A stretch of DNA of 64,000 nt from JABDIP01 sp965237625 (GTDB lineage: Bacteria > Pseudomonadota > Alphaproteobacteria > DSM-16000 > Inquilinaceae). The stretch spans positions 310,001-374,000 of the forward strand of contig CBDEGD010000014.1 in assembly GCA_965237625.1 (NCBI GenBank), given 5' to 3'. Of this stretch, positions 17,431 through 26,103 are shown piece after piece. Below the pieces are notes generated by a model. The model did no database searches. It had not been told where the DNA came from and saw only the letters and a list, made by a program, of their open reading frames with translations. The number at the start of each line of letters is the position of its first letter. Position 1 is the first letter of the stretch. The position numbers and the translations under genes were made by a program.

Positions 17431-17481
17431 CCAAACGCCAGAATGCCTGGAAGACTTACCGCCTCCGAATACCCATTGGCG

Positions 17482-17649
17482 CTATTCCTCGGCCGGTGGC
17501 TCGGACGGAGCCGCTTCCGGGTTCGACTCAGCTTCAGCCGCTTCCTCGTCGGTCTTACCCTGTTTGGCGGCAAGTCGCGCCGCCTTCTTGGCCGCCTTTT
17601 GGCGATCCCGCTCGGCGCGCTCGAAGCGATAATTCGGTTTTCTGGGCAT
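17482..17649 (-). CDS. Small basic/acidic conserved protein
   Basis: 55 residues: a basic, helical N-terminal half (MPRKPNYRFERAERDRQKAAKKAARLAAKQ) and an acidic, Pro/Glu-rich tail. The ATG at 17649 has a strong GGAGGA site 4 bp upstream; the longer frame start has none. Proteins beginning PRKPNYRFER recur in alphaproteobacteria, as I recall, without known function. Confidence 0.65.
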   Translation of the reverse strand: MPRKPNYRFERAERDRQKAAKKAARLAAKQGKTDEEAAEAESNPEAAPSEPPAEE

Positions 17650-17866
17650 CGGTCCTCCTGTGATCGGGCCGGCATCGCAATGCGTGGCCATCGGACTGGG
17701 ATAGTACGCGACTATCCCGCCATTTTCTTAGGGACACTCCCACAGCGTTGTCGCCAGTCCCGGCGGATCTGTGTTTTGAAAGAAAAAGCGGCAATCGGCG
17801 CGACCCGCCGACCAAGCAGGTCCTGGAACCCGAAGGCTCCCCAGCGATCCGCAGGCCTGACTCCGC

Positions 17867-18403
17867 TCAACGCGGCGCCAGGACCATGACCATCTGGCGG
17901 CCTTCCATCCTCGGCATCTGTTCGACCTTGGCCAGCTCGTCCAGCTCGGTGCGCACCCGGACCAGGACGTTCATGCCCAGTTCCTGATGGGCCATCTCAC
18001 GGCCGCGGAAGCGCAGGGTCACCTTGACCTTGTCGCCCTCGCCGATGAACCGGCGGGCGTTGCGCATCTTCACATCGTAGTCGTGATCGTCGATGTTCGG
18101 CCGAAGCTTGATCTCCTTGACGTCGACCGTCTTCTGCTTCTTGCGCGCCTCGTTCTTCTTTTTTTGCGCCTCGTATTTGAACTTGCCGTAATCGAGGATC
18201 TTGCACACCGGCGGCTCGGCGGCCGGAGAGACCTCGACCAGATCCAAGCCTGCCTCCTCCGCGGCCCAAAGGGCTTCGCGCAGCGGCACAACTCCGATCA
18301 TTTCGTTCTCGGCATCGATCAGGCGTACTTGCGTGACGTCGATCTCGGTATTCACTCTCGGCCCATCCCGGGTCGGCGGTGCGTTATGGGGTGGTCTGGC
18401 GAT
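17867..18403 (-). CDS. infC: Translation initiation factor IF-3, ATC start codon
   Basis: A 178-residue IF3 that binds the 30S subunit and checks initiation fidelity. The N domain (VRLIDAENEMIGVVPLREAL..PPVCKILDYGKFKYE), the lysine-rich linker (QKKKNEARKKQK) and the C domain (IKLRPNIDDHDYDVKMRNARRFIGEGDKVKVTLRFRGREMAH) are complete. The GTG at 18355 is not the start: upstream in frame lies RDGPRVN, the conserved IF3 N-terminal motif. Reading back reaches ATC at 18403 (I/M-ARPPHNAPPTRDGPRVN), 8 nt after GAAGGAGGA. No ATG, GTG or TTG lies between that site and RDGPRVN. Rare start codons in infC are known for autoregulation in E. coli (AUU). Confidence 0.92.
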   Translation of the reverse strand: MARPPHNAPPTRDGPRVNTEIDVTQVRLIDAENEMIGVVPLREALWAAEEAGLDLVEVSPAAEPPVCKILDYGKFKYEAQKKKNEARKKQKTVDVKEIKLRPNIDDHDYDVKMRNARRFIGEGDKVKVTLRFRGREMAHQELGMNVLVRVRTELDELAKVEQMPRMEGRQMVMVLAPR

Positions 18404-18431
18404 AAAAAGGGTCCTCCTTCGTGATGATTGG

Positions 18432-20414
18432 CTAGGCTTCTACAACCGGAGCGTCAATCGGCGACCGGGCTTCGGATTTCAGTGTATTGAGCGCTTGGTC
18501 GAGAGCAAGGATTTCTTGCGCTTTTCCGCCAAGTCGGCGCAGGGCGACGGTCCGGTCATCCGCCTCCCGCTTGCCGACGACCAGTATCACCGGCACTTTC
18601 TTGTGACTGTGTTCTCGGATCTTATAGTTGATCTTCTCGTTGCGCAGGTCACATTCCGCGCGAATGCCGGCCTCTAACAGCGCGGCCGTCACTTCTTCGG
18701 CATAGGCGTCGCTGTCCTGGGTGATGGTCGCCACCGTCACCTGCACCGGCGCCAGCCACAGCGGCAGCTTGCCGGCATAGTGCTCGATCATCACGCCGAT
18801 GAACCGCTCCAGCGAACCGAGAACGGCGCGATGCAGCATTGCCGGGCGGTGCTTCTGACCGTCCTCGCCGATATAGCTGGCGTCAAGCCGCTCCGGCAGG
18901 ACGAAGTCGAGCTGCAGCGTGCCGCATTGCCATTCGCGGCCAATCGCGTCCCGCAGCACGAATTCCAGCTTCGGCCCATAGAAGGCGCCCTCGCCGGGAT
19001 TGAGCTTGTATTCCAGGCCGGACTCGTCGAGCGCCGCCATGAGCGCCGCTTCGGCCCGGTCCCAGGTGGCGTCGTCGCCGGCCCGGACCGGCGGCCGGTC
19101 GGCGAAGTTGACCAGCACGTCGGTGAAGCCGAGATCCTCGTACATCCGCATCAGCAGGCTGCAAAAGGCGACGCTTTCCTCGGTGACTTGGTCCTCGCGG
19201 CAGAAGATGTGGGCGTCGTCCTGGACGAAAGCGCGTACCCGCATCAGCCCGTGCAAGGCGCCCGAAGGCTCGTTGCGCAGGCAGGATCCGAACTCGGCCA
19301 TGCGGATCGGCAGGTCGCGATAGCTCTTGGTGCCGTGACGGAAGATCTCCACATGGCAGGGGCAGTTCATCGGCTTCAGGGCGAGGTTCTTGTCGTCCTC
19401 GTCGGGGACGATGAACATGGCCTCGCGGAATTTCTCCCAATGGCCAGAGCGTTCCCAGAAGCTGCGGTCGAGGAGCTGCGGCGTGCGCACCTCCACATAG
19501 TCGGCATCGGTGATCCGCCGCCGGACATAGTCCTCGACTGTGCGGTACAGGGTCCAGCCCTTTGGGTGCCAGAAGATGCTGCCGGCGGCCTCTTCCTGGA
19601 GATGGAACAGATCCATCTCGCGGCCCAGCCGGCGGTGGTCGCGCTTTTCGGCCTCCTCCAGCCGCTCCAGATGGAGCTTCAACTCCTTCTCGTCGCGCCA
19701 GGCGGTGCCGTAGATGCGGTGCAGCATGGCGTTGCGGTGATCGCCGCGCCAATAGGCGCCGGCCACCTTCATCAGCTTGAACCCGCCACCCACATGGCCG
19801 GTCGACGGCATGTGCGGGCCACGGCACAAATCTAGCCAATCGCCCTGCCGGTAGATCGAGATCGTCTCGCTCTCGGGCAGATCCTCGATCAGCTGCGCCT
19901 TGTACTGCTCGCCCTTCTGCTTGAAATACAGGATCGCGTCGGTGCGGTCCCACTCCTCGCGGGTGAAGGGCGCATCGCGCGCGATGACCTTCCGCATGGC
20001 CGCTTCGATCTTTTCCAGATCGTCGGTCGAGAAGGGCTCGTTACGGGCGAAATCATAGTAGAACCCATCGGCGATCGCCGGGCCGATGGTGACCTGGGTG
20101 CGGGGATAGAGCGACTGCACCGCCTCGGCCATCACATGGGCCGCGTCGTGGCGGATCAATTTCAGCGCTTCGGGGGATTTGCGGGTGATGATGGCGATGG
20201 CGGAATCCGCGTCGATCCGCGTGGCCAGATCCTTCAACTCACCGTCGATGGCCACCGCAATGGCGGCTTTCGCCAATCCCGGGCCGATATCGGCCGCGAT
20301 TTCCGCGCCCGTGACCGGCCCGTCGAAGTTCCGTTTGCTGCCATCCGGCAATGTAATGACCACCGGGGCGCCGCCTTTGGCGGGCGCATCCTTGGCCGTT
20401 TGCATGTCGTTCAT
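18432..20414 (-). CDS. thrS: Threonine-tRNA ligase
   Basis: A 660-residue class II synthetase. The N-terminal TGS domain (VVITLPDGSKRNFDGPVTGAEIAADIG) leads into the editing domain with the HxxxH (HDAAHVMAEAVQ) and the CRGPH (LDLCRGPHMPSTG) motifs. The catalytic core follows with motif 2 (FGSCLRNEPSGALHGLMRVRAFVQDDAHIFC), motif 3 (LHRAVLGSLERFIGVMIEH) and an anticodon domain. The ATG at 20414 is chosen for its GAGGGA site; the GTG at 20438 would put that site inside the gene. infC follows after 28 bp. Confidence 0.97.
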   Translation of the reverse strand: MNDMQTAKDAPAKGGAPVVITLPDGSKRNFDGPVTGAEIAADIGPGLAKAAIAVAIDGELKDLATRIDADSAIAIITRKSPEALKLIRHDAAHVMAEAVQSLYPRTQVTIGPAIADGFYYDFARNEPFSTDDLEKIEAAMRKVIARDAPFTREEWDRTDAILYFKQKGEQYKAQLIEDLPESETISIYRQGDWLDLCRGPHMPSTGHVGGGFKLMKVAGAYWRGDHRNAMLHRIYGTAWRDEKELKLHLERLEEAEKRDHRRLGREMDLFHLQEEAAGSIFWHPKGWTLYRTVEDYVRRRITDADYVEVRTPQLLDRSFWERSGHWEKFREAMFIVPDEDDKNLALKPMNCPCHVEIFRHGTKSYRDLPIRMAEFGSCLRNEPSGALHGLMRVRAFVQDDAHIFCREDQVTEESVAFCSLLMRMYEDLGFTDVLVNFADRPPVRAGDDATWDRAEAALMAALDESGLEYKLNPGEGAFYGPKLEFVLRDAIGREWQCGTLQLDFVLPERLDASYIGEDGQKHRPAMLHRAVLGSLERFIGVMIEHYAGKLPLWLAPVQVTVATITQDSDAYAEEVTAALLEAGIRAECDLRNEKINYKIREHSHKKVPVILVVGKREADDRTVALRRLGGKAQEILALDQALNTLKSEARSPIDAPVVEA

Positions 20415-20481
20415 ATCATTTCCCTCGGCGCGCGGCACTCTATGACCACGGTCAGCCGAGTCAAGTCGTGTATCAGCGGGC

Positions 20482-21663
20482 TCACGCCAAGGCCTTGGCC
20501 GTCTGCGCCGCCTGTGTCGTCAGCAACTCATCATAGATCGCCAGCGTGTCGGCAGTCATCCGCGCGCGGCTGAAATTCTGCGACACATGGGCGATGGCCT
20601 GTTCGGCCATGGTACGGCGCTGATATTCGTTGAGGTCGAGCGCCTTGTTCAGTGCCTCGGCCAGGGCAGCGGGGCTGTCCGGCGGGGTCAGCCAGCCGGT
20701 CTCACCGTCGATAATGGTTTCCACCGTCGCCCCGATATTGGTTGCGATCACCGGCCGGCCAAGCGCCTGGGCCTCGACCACGGTGCGGCCGAACCCTTCC
20801 GGCTCGATCGAGGCGCTGACCACCACATCGGACAGCTTGTAGGCGGCGGCCATGTCGTCGCAATGGTCGGTGATGTGGACAATCGCCTCCAGGCGCAGCT
20901 TCTCCACCAGCGCCTCCAACTCACGGCGATAGCCGGTTCGGCCCTGGTCGGAACCGACAATCAGGCAACGGATGTCGGTGCGGCCCAGCTCGGCCAGAGC
21001 CTTCAGCAACACCGAATGGCCCTTCAGCCGGGTCAACCGGCCCGGCATCAGGATGACGGGCATGCCGTCGGCCAGCCGCCATTCGGTGGTCAGCTTGATG
21101 ACCCGCGCCGGGGGGACCGCCTCGGGCGTGAAGATCTCCAGATCGACGCCGCGCGGCACGACCCGAATCTTGTCCGGATCGACCTTGTAGGTCTCGCGGA
21201 TGTGCTGGCCGATGAAGTCGGAGATCGCGATCACCCGGTCGCTGCGCACCATGACCGAGTTGTAAAGCTTCTTCAGCGGGTTGGTGCCGCCATAGACGCC
21301 GTGGAAGGTGGTGACGAACGGGATCTTGCAGCGCCGGCTGGCGGACAGCGCGCTCCAGGCCGGCGCCCGGCTGCGGGCGTGGATCAGATCGACTTTCTCA
21401 TCGCGGATCAGCCGTACCAGCCGGCCGACATTGGCGCGCATCTTAAGCGGGTTCTTGGTGTGAAGCGGCAGCTCGATATGCCGCGCGCCGACCCTCGGCA
21501 GCTCGCGCGTCATGGCGCCGCCGGAGGACGCCACCAGCGCGGTGCCGCCATGGGCCGAAATCGCCGCAGCCACGTCGATGCAACCGCGCTCCGCGCCCCC
21601 GGTCTGCAGTCCGGGAAGGACTTGCAGCACCACCGGGCCGTTCGGTTTGTCAGAGTCGGTCAC
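20482..21663 (-). CDS. Glycosyltransferase family 4 protein
   Basis: A 393-residue GT-B fold enzyme. The N-terminal acceptor domain has LQVLPGLQTGGAERGCIDVA, the Gly-rich loop of GT4 enzymes. The C-terminal domain starts at about 200 (ILMPGRLTRLKGHSVLLKAL) and contains the EX7E nucleotide-sugar motif region (EPEGFGRTVVEAQALGRPVIAT). A retaining transferase for cell-surface glycan is likely, but donor and acceptor are unknown. It lies 67 bp upstream of thrS on the same strand; a functional link is not implied. Confidence 0.88.
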   Translation of the reverse strand: MTDSDKPNGPVVLQVLPGLQTGGAERGCIDVAAAISAHGGTALVASSGGAMTRELPRVGARHIELPLHTKNPLKMRANVGRLVRLIRDEKVDLIHARSRAPAWSALSASRRCKIPFVTTFHGVYGGTNPLKKLYNSVMVRSDRVIAISDFIGQHIRETYKVDPDKIRVVPRGVDLEIFTPEAVPPARVIKLTTEWRLADGMPVILMPGRLTRLKGHSVLLKALAELGRTDIRCLIVGSDQGRTGYRRELEALVEKLRLEAIVHITDHCDDMAAAYKLSDVVVSASIEPEGFGRTVVEAQALGRPVIATNIGATVETIIDGETGWLTPPDSPAALAEALNKALDLNEYQRRTMAEQAIAHVSQNFSRARMTADTLAIYDELLTTQAAQTAKALA

Positions 21664-21717
21664 GATGCTAACGTTGCGGCGCTGCTAGGCGGTGCAGCAA
21701 ATCAGAGGTCTCCCGGA

Positions 21718-22548
21718 ATGGGCCGATCGGCCGCACTCTATACATTATCTCTGTCGGACGGTGCCAGCATTGCGTTTCGCCGGACCGGCGCAAGCCGGTC
21801 GCCCGGTGCCCTGCGGCAGCCTGGCGTGGTGTTCTGCGGCGGCTTCCGATCCGACATGACCGGCGGCAAGGCACAATACCTGGAAGGGCTTTGCCAGAGC
21901 CGGGGCCAAGCGTTTCTGCGCTTCGACTACGCCGGACACGGTGAGTCGAGCGGGCGTTTCGAGGATGGGACGATCGGCCGCTGGTTGGGCGACACGCTGG
22001 CGGTTCTCGACGATTTGACGGAAGGGCCGCAGATTCTGGTCGGGTCATCGATGGGCGGATGGATCGCGGCCTTGGCGGCGTTGGCGCGACCGAATCGGGT
22101 TGCCGGTCTGCTCGGTATCGCCGCTGCGCCGGATTTCACCGAAGAGCTGATCTGGGATCGGCTGTCCGGGGAGCAGCGGGCCCGACTTCTTGAAGATGGC
22201 CTTTTGCTGCGCCCTTCCGACTACGATGAACGTCCCGACCCCATCACCCTGCAGCTGATCGAAGACGGTCGGACTCATCTGTTGCTCGGGGCCCCGGTGG
22301 AAATCAACGTGCCAGTCCGGCTGATCCACGGCATGGCCGACCGGGATGTGCCCTGGCAACAGAGCCAGCGGCTGGCTGAGCGAATCGCCGGATCGGATGT
22401 CCGGCTCACGCTGATCAAGGATGGCCAACACCGGCTGTCGCGTCCGGACGATCTGGCGCTGATCGGGACCGAGCTGGAGCGGCTCACCGGCAGTATTGCT
22501 GACGGACCAGCGCCCGGCTCCAGCCGCGCCGAAACAGCACAAGGATAA
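21718..22548 (+). CDS. Alpha/beta hydrolase
   Basis: A 276-residue serine hydrolase: oxyanion region FCGGFRSDMTGGKA, RFDYAGHGESSG, nucleophile elbow GSSMGG, Asp in HGMADRDVP and His in KDGQHRLS. The order and spacing resemble the ABHD10-like/carboxylesterase group common in alphaproteobacteria. The substrate is unknown. The ATG at 21718 is the last start before the domain; a much longer open frame upstream is antisense to the glycosyltransferase and is not coding. The 3' end overlaps the next, convergent gene by 65 bp. Confidence 0.85.
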   Translation: MGRSAALYTLSLSDGASIAFRRTGASRSPGALRQPGVVFCGGFRSDMTGGKAQYLEGLCQSRGQAFLRFDYAGHGESSGRFEDGTIGRWLGDTLAVLDDLTEGPQILVGSSMGGWIAALAALARPNRVAGLLGIAAAPDFTEELIWDRLSGEQRARLLEDGLLLRPSDYDERPDPITLQLIEDGRTHLLLGAPVEINVPVRLIHGMADRDVPWQQSQRLAERIAGSDVRLTLIKDGQHRLSRPDDLALIGTELERLTGSIADGPAPGSSRAETAQG

Positions 22549-22828
22549 TCATTCCAGGGACCGACAGAAGGGCCGCGACCAATCCAATGGCGCCCGCCAA
22601 CGGCCATAGCAGGAATTCGGACGAGCGAGGATCGGCTAGGGCGCCGGGCACGTAGTGCTGTGCTGCTACCTGTATCGGGTCCGGTGCGGCGGGCCCGGTC
22701 ATGGCGAGAAATTCCCTGGCCGCGAGCTCGAATAGAGGCACGCCGTCATGCCATAGAACCAACCCGTAGGACAGCATCAGAACCGATGGAATCAGCAGGA
22801 TGCATCCGAACCCTCGTACCAAGGTCAT
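22484..22828 (-). CDS. Small two-helix membrane protein (paralogue A)
   Basis: 114 residues with an N-terminal transmembrane helix (GFGCILLIPSVLMLSYGLVLW), a soluble loop and a C-terminal helix (LAGAIGLVAALLSVPGMIILVLF), ending basic. It aligns by eye with the neighbouring 108-residue protein at 23002: R-GxG at the start, YGxVxWxxGVPxFE after helix 1, and PG(M/I)(I/L)IV.LFRR at the end. The start at 22828 begins that alignment. Function unknown. Confidence 0.65.
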   Translation of the reverse strand: MTLVRGFGCILLIPSVLMLSYGLVLWHDGVPLFELAAREFLAMTGPAAPDPIQVAAQHYVPGALADPRSSEFLLWPLAGAIGLVAALLSVPGMIILVLFRRGWSRALVRQQYCR

Positions 22829-23001
22829 GGGGCTATGGTCCTCGATTGCCAGATTGCGATACCGTGAGCTATCGGCCGCAATCAACAACGTTCGAACCCC
22901 GTCGCGCATTCCCAATTCTCAACCACAGTGTGAAGAGTAGGAGATTGTGCATTGAAATATAGACAACATCCAAAACAGTGACCGTGTCCCGACTGCTGGT
23001 T

Positions 23002-23328
23002 TCAGCGCATCAGCCGGCGGCGGCGGCGGCGGAACAGGCTGACAATCAGGATTCCGGGCAGCGCGAACATCACCGCGATCAGCCCGAGCCCCAAGGCGAC
23101 CGGCCACAGCAGGATGTTCACCAGGAACGGATCCCAGATCGATGGGTGCAGGTAGCGCTGGATGATCGCCTGGGCGAGATTGAGGCTCTCGGAATGCGCC
23201 TTGAACCAATATTCGCCGCCGGTCTGTTCGAAGACCGGCACGCCGCCCTGCCAGATCACCGCTCCGTAAACAATCACCAGCACGGCAATCAACAGCAACG
23301 CCCAACCAATGCCGCGCAGAATGCCCAT
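23002..23328 (-). CDS. Small two-helix membrane protein (paralogue B)
   Basis: 108 residues: N-terminal helix (GIGWALLLIAVLVIVYGAVIW), then GGVPVFEQTGGEYWFKAH, and a C-terminal helix (LLWPVALGLGLIAVMFALPGILIVSLF) ending in an Arg run. It is a tandem paralogue of the gene at 22484. The ATG at 23328 is chosen by homology to that gene and is where hydrophobic sequence begins. Expected topology is a hairpin in the inner membrane with the loop outside. Function unknown. Confidence 0.7.
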   Translation of the reverse strand: MGILRGIGWALLLIAVLVIVYGAVIWQGGVPVFEQTGGEYWFKAHSESLNLAQAIIQRYLHPSIWDPFLVNILLWPVALGLGLIAVMFALPGILIVSLFRRRRRRLMR

Positions 23329-23538
23329 GGCCCGCCCCTGAATTATCCGACTCGGGCGCATTAGACATGAGGGAAGGACGCTTTGCAAAATCCGGGAACG
23401 ATCCCGTAGCGAACCCGCCGCCAAACCGCGTGCAAGCAAATCTTGCGGAAGTCCCTTCGCGCCAGTATCGTGCCGCCGCTTTCTGGCTTGATATGAAGCC
23501 GACACCCGATTGCCGGGCATCGGCTCGTCAGGCTCAGC

Positions 23539-23628
23539 GGAGGGGTGGCCGAGTGGCTGAAGGCGCACGCTTGGAAAGCGTGTAGGGGCGAAAGCCTCTC
23601 GCGGGTTCGAATCCCGCTCCCTCCGCCA
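23539..23628 (+). tRNA. tRNA-Ser (anticodon GGA)
   Basis: 90 nt with an encoded CCA end. Acceptor stem GGAGGGG pairs with the 3' TCCCTCC before discriminator G; the D arm is GGCCGAGTGGCTGAAGGC, the anticodon loop CTTGGAAAG, the type II long variable arm is GGGGCGAAAGCCTC, and the T arm is GCGGGTTCGAATCCCGC. The anticodon GGA reads UCC/UCU serine codons. Confidence 0.97.
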
Positions 23629-23947
23629 CTAAGCCCTTGATATACAACCTGAACCGAGAAGGATTCGAACCGCCCGAACGGTTCGCGGCAGTCCGCGGGC
23701 ATTTGCGGCTCAGCCCCATGGAATCGGGACCGAGAGGCAGCAGGAAACAGACTTCGTTGACGGAGCCGGGTCGGTTTTCTCTATTCGGCCATTGCGAGGT
23801 TCGCTTTCTCGGTCGGGTGGCGCGCCGCCAAACTGCCCAGCAAACCGGGACCACCTCGGCGAAAAGTTCGCTGAACAGTGACAATGCCCACCCTGCAGCT
23901 TCAAGCCGATTTGCGCTGACAATGCCCCCGCGGACGCATGGTGGTGC
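23629..23947. other. 319-bp intergenic region after tRNA-Ser
   Basis: No gene is supported. ORFs here on the minus strand translate the tRNA backwards. A T-arm-like GGTTCGAATCC occurs on the minus strand near 23660, but no tRNA body goes with it. Confidence 0.4.
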
Positions 23948-24763
23948 TCAGGCCCCGGCAACCTCCGCTACCGGCAGATCCAGGAAATCCGATATGGCCG
24001 CGTTGAAGGCCCCGGGCGCGTTGATGTTCGCCACATGCGCCGCATTCGGGATCTCGATGAAGCTGCCACCTGGCGTGGCATCGGCCATGGCGCGCATGAC
24101 CTCTGGCGGCGCGCCCTTGTCCAGGCCGCCGCCGACATAGAGGATCGGCACCTTCGCGCGCCCCAGATGCCTGAGATAGTCCAGAGTCCTCAACGCCTGA
24201 CAGCAGGCGATATAGCCGTCCGGACTGTTGTCCAAGATCATGCGGCGGATCGCCTCGACTCCGTCGGCATGGCATGCGCGCCAGTCGTCGGTCAGCCAGG
24301 TCGCCAGCGTTCCCTCGACGATCGCCGCCAAGCCGCCGGCGGAAACCTTCGCAATACGGTCGTCCCACATGGCTTTGAACGGCGGCGGCGCGTCGGCGCG
24401 CCCGTCGGCGCAGACGACCCGCTCGATCCGGTTGGCGTGATCGATGGCGAGGCCCAGCCCCGTCATGCCGCCCATGGACAACCCCATGAACGCGGCCTTG
24501 CCGATGCCGAGATGGTCGAGAAGCGCGATCACGTCGCCGGTCAGGTCGGCGAAGCCGTACGGACCAGGCGGCGTGGAACTGCCGCCATGGCCTCTTGTGT
24601 CGTACCGCAATACCCGGTAGCCGCGAGTCAGATGCGCGATCTGCGGATCCCACATCGACAGATCGGCGCCCAGGCTGTTCGACAGCACGATCCAGGGCGC
24701 ATCGGCGGCCCCGTCGACGCGGGTGTTCAGCGTCACATCGGCGAGGTCGATCCGGCTCGTCAT
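23948..24763 (-). CDS. Alpha/beta hydrolase, 3-oxoadipate enol-lactonase (PcaD)-like
   Basis: A 271-residue hydrolase: VLSNSLGADLSMWDPQIAHL, RYDTRGHGGSS, nucleophile GLSMGG, a Cys-containing lid (YIACCQALRTLDY), Asp in GGGLDKGAP and His in PNAAHVANI. The opening strands match the PcaD group, but context suggests hydrolysis of a monooxygenase product rather than beta-ketoadipate. Start at 24763 overlaps the upstream luciferase-like gene by ATGA. Third gene of the LysR-linked flavin monooxygenase operon. Confidence 0.85.
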   Translation of the reverse strand: MTSRIDLADVTLNTRVDGAADAPWIVLSNSLGADLSMWDPQIAHLTRGYRVLRYDTRGHGGSSTPPGPYGFADLTGDVIALLDHLGIGKAAFMGLSMGGMTGLGLAIDHANRIERVVCADGRADAPPPFKAMWDDRIAKVSAGGLAAIVEGTLATWLTDDWRACHADGVEAIRRMILDNSPDGYIACCQALRTLDYLRHLGRAKVPILYVGGGLDKGAPPEVMRAMADATPGGSFIEIPNAAHVANINAPGAFNAAISDFLDLPVAEVAGA

Positions 24764-25866
24764 TCGGCGGCCCGTCTGGAGACGGCGATGGCGTCGTTGA
24801 CGCGCGGCAGCACCTGCTCGGCCAGCAGGATCATGGACCGCCGCCCGAGCTCGCGATCCGCCCAATCCTTGCCGGCATAGAGCAGCGTGCCGAAATCGCC
24901 GACCGTCTCGTGGAAGGCGAGAAGATCCTCGGTCACCTTGTCCGGCGTGCCCCAGATGATCAGCGCGTCGCAGACCGCGTCCAGCGTCACCTCGTCGTCG
25001 GGCTGCTCGCGATATGTCTTGAAGAGTTCCAGCCGATTGTGCTTGCGCATCTTCGTGACGATCTGGTGGTAGTAATAGCGGTACGGGCTGTTCGGCCCCA
25101 TGGCGTATTCGCGCGCGGTGTCCAGATCGTCGGCGACGAAGACGCTCTTCGCCACCCGCCAGTTCGCCGGATCGGCCGGGCGGCCGACCCGCTCGCAGCC
25201 CTCGACATATTTCGGCCAGTGGCTCTTGACCCATTGCGGCATCAGGAAGTTGGCGCTGATCGGCTCCCAGCCGCGGGCGGCGGCTTCCGTGACGCCTCTT
25301 GAGAAAGGCGCGACCGCGGTGACGATGATCGGCGGGTGCGGCCGTTGAAGCGGTTTGGGCATGACGCCCTGCCCGATCTCGGTGAGCTGGGTGCGCTCGG
25401 TCGAAATCGTCCAGTACTTGCCCTCAAGATTGTAAGGCGGCTCGCTCTCCCAGATCTTGAGCACCATGTTGATGCCCTCGAGGAACATCTCGTTGCGATT
25501 GCTGTCCAGGTTGCCGAACGCCTCGGCATCGGACATCAGGCCACCCGGCGAAATGCCGAAGTTGAAACGCCCGTCCAGCATATGATCCAGCATCGCGACC
25601 TGCGCGGCGACCGCCGCCGGGTGGCTGTTGGGCATGTTCACGGTGCCGGTGCCCAGGCGGATATTCTTGGTCGCCTCGGCCAGCGTCGCCAGGAACATCG
25701 CGCAGCTGGTGATGTTCTCGGCCTTGTCGGTGACGTGCTCTCCGCAATAGCCCTCGGTGAAGCCAAGCTCGTCGGCCAGGATGAAGGCCTCGCGATCCTC
25801 GCGCAGACATTGCCGCCAATCCTTCTCCAGCGGGTGGATCGGCATGGTGAAGAATCCGAGTTCCAT
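24760..25866 (-). CDS. LLM-class (bacterial luciferase-like) flavin-dependent monooxygenase
   Basis: A 368-residue TIM-barrel protein: MELGFFTMPIHP, EDREAFILADELGFTEGYCGEHV, NIRLGTGTVNMPNSHPAAVAAQVAMLDHMLDGRFNFGISPGG. These are the hallmarks of class C flavin monooxygenases using FMNH2 supplied by a separate reductase. The reductase gene lies upstream in the same direction, a hydrolase gene downstream. The substrate is not deducible. An F420-dependent homologue is a formal alternative, but the neighbouring flavin reductase favours FMN. Confidence 0.88.
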   Translation of the reverse strand: MELGFFTMPIHPLEKDWRQCLREDREAFILADELGFTEGYCGEHVTDKAENITSCAMFLATLAEATKNIRLGTGTVNMPNSHPAAVAAQVAMLDHMLDGRFNFGISPGGLMSDAEAFGNLDSNRNEMFLEGINMVLKIWESEPPYNLEGKYWTISTERTQLTEIGQGVMPKPLQRPHPPIIVTAVAPFSRGVTEAAARGWEPISANFLMPQWVKSHWPKYVEGCERVGRPADPANWRVAKSVFVADDLDTAREYAMGPNSPYRYYYHQIVTKMRKHNRLELFKTYREQPDDEVTLDAVCDALIIWGTPDKVTEDLLAFHETVGDFGTLLYAGKDWADRELGRRSMILLAEQVLPRVNDAIAVSRRAAE

Positions 25867-26103
25867 CGTGACCTCCGGTGTCGTGACCGATTTGAGGATA
25901 GTTTCATCTTTGCGTCAGGAATAATTATTATGGATAACTGTCGCCATCAGAAAACTTGATGGAGGCGGCGTTGGTCTCGATCCACCAGATTCGGTCGCCT
26001 GCGCGCCGACCGCTGGCGCCGCCGGGCCATCTGTTCCTGGAAGAAATCCGCAAGGAAGTCGCGGCGCTGACAGGGATACCGTGACCAGTATGAGAATTGC
26101 GGG

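Noticed and set aside
20587..22548. 653-codon plus-strand open frame
   Set aside because: Only its last 276 codons (from 21718) encode the alpha/beta hydrolase. The rest is antisense to the glycosyltransferase and has no protein-like pattern.
23655..23700. tRNA T-arm-like sequence on the minus strand next to tRNA-Ser
   Set aside because: GGTTCGAATCC is present, but no acceptor, D or anticodon arm can be built around it; it is not good enough for a tRNA or an attachment site.
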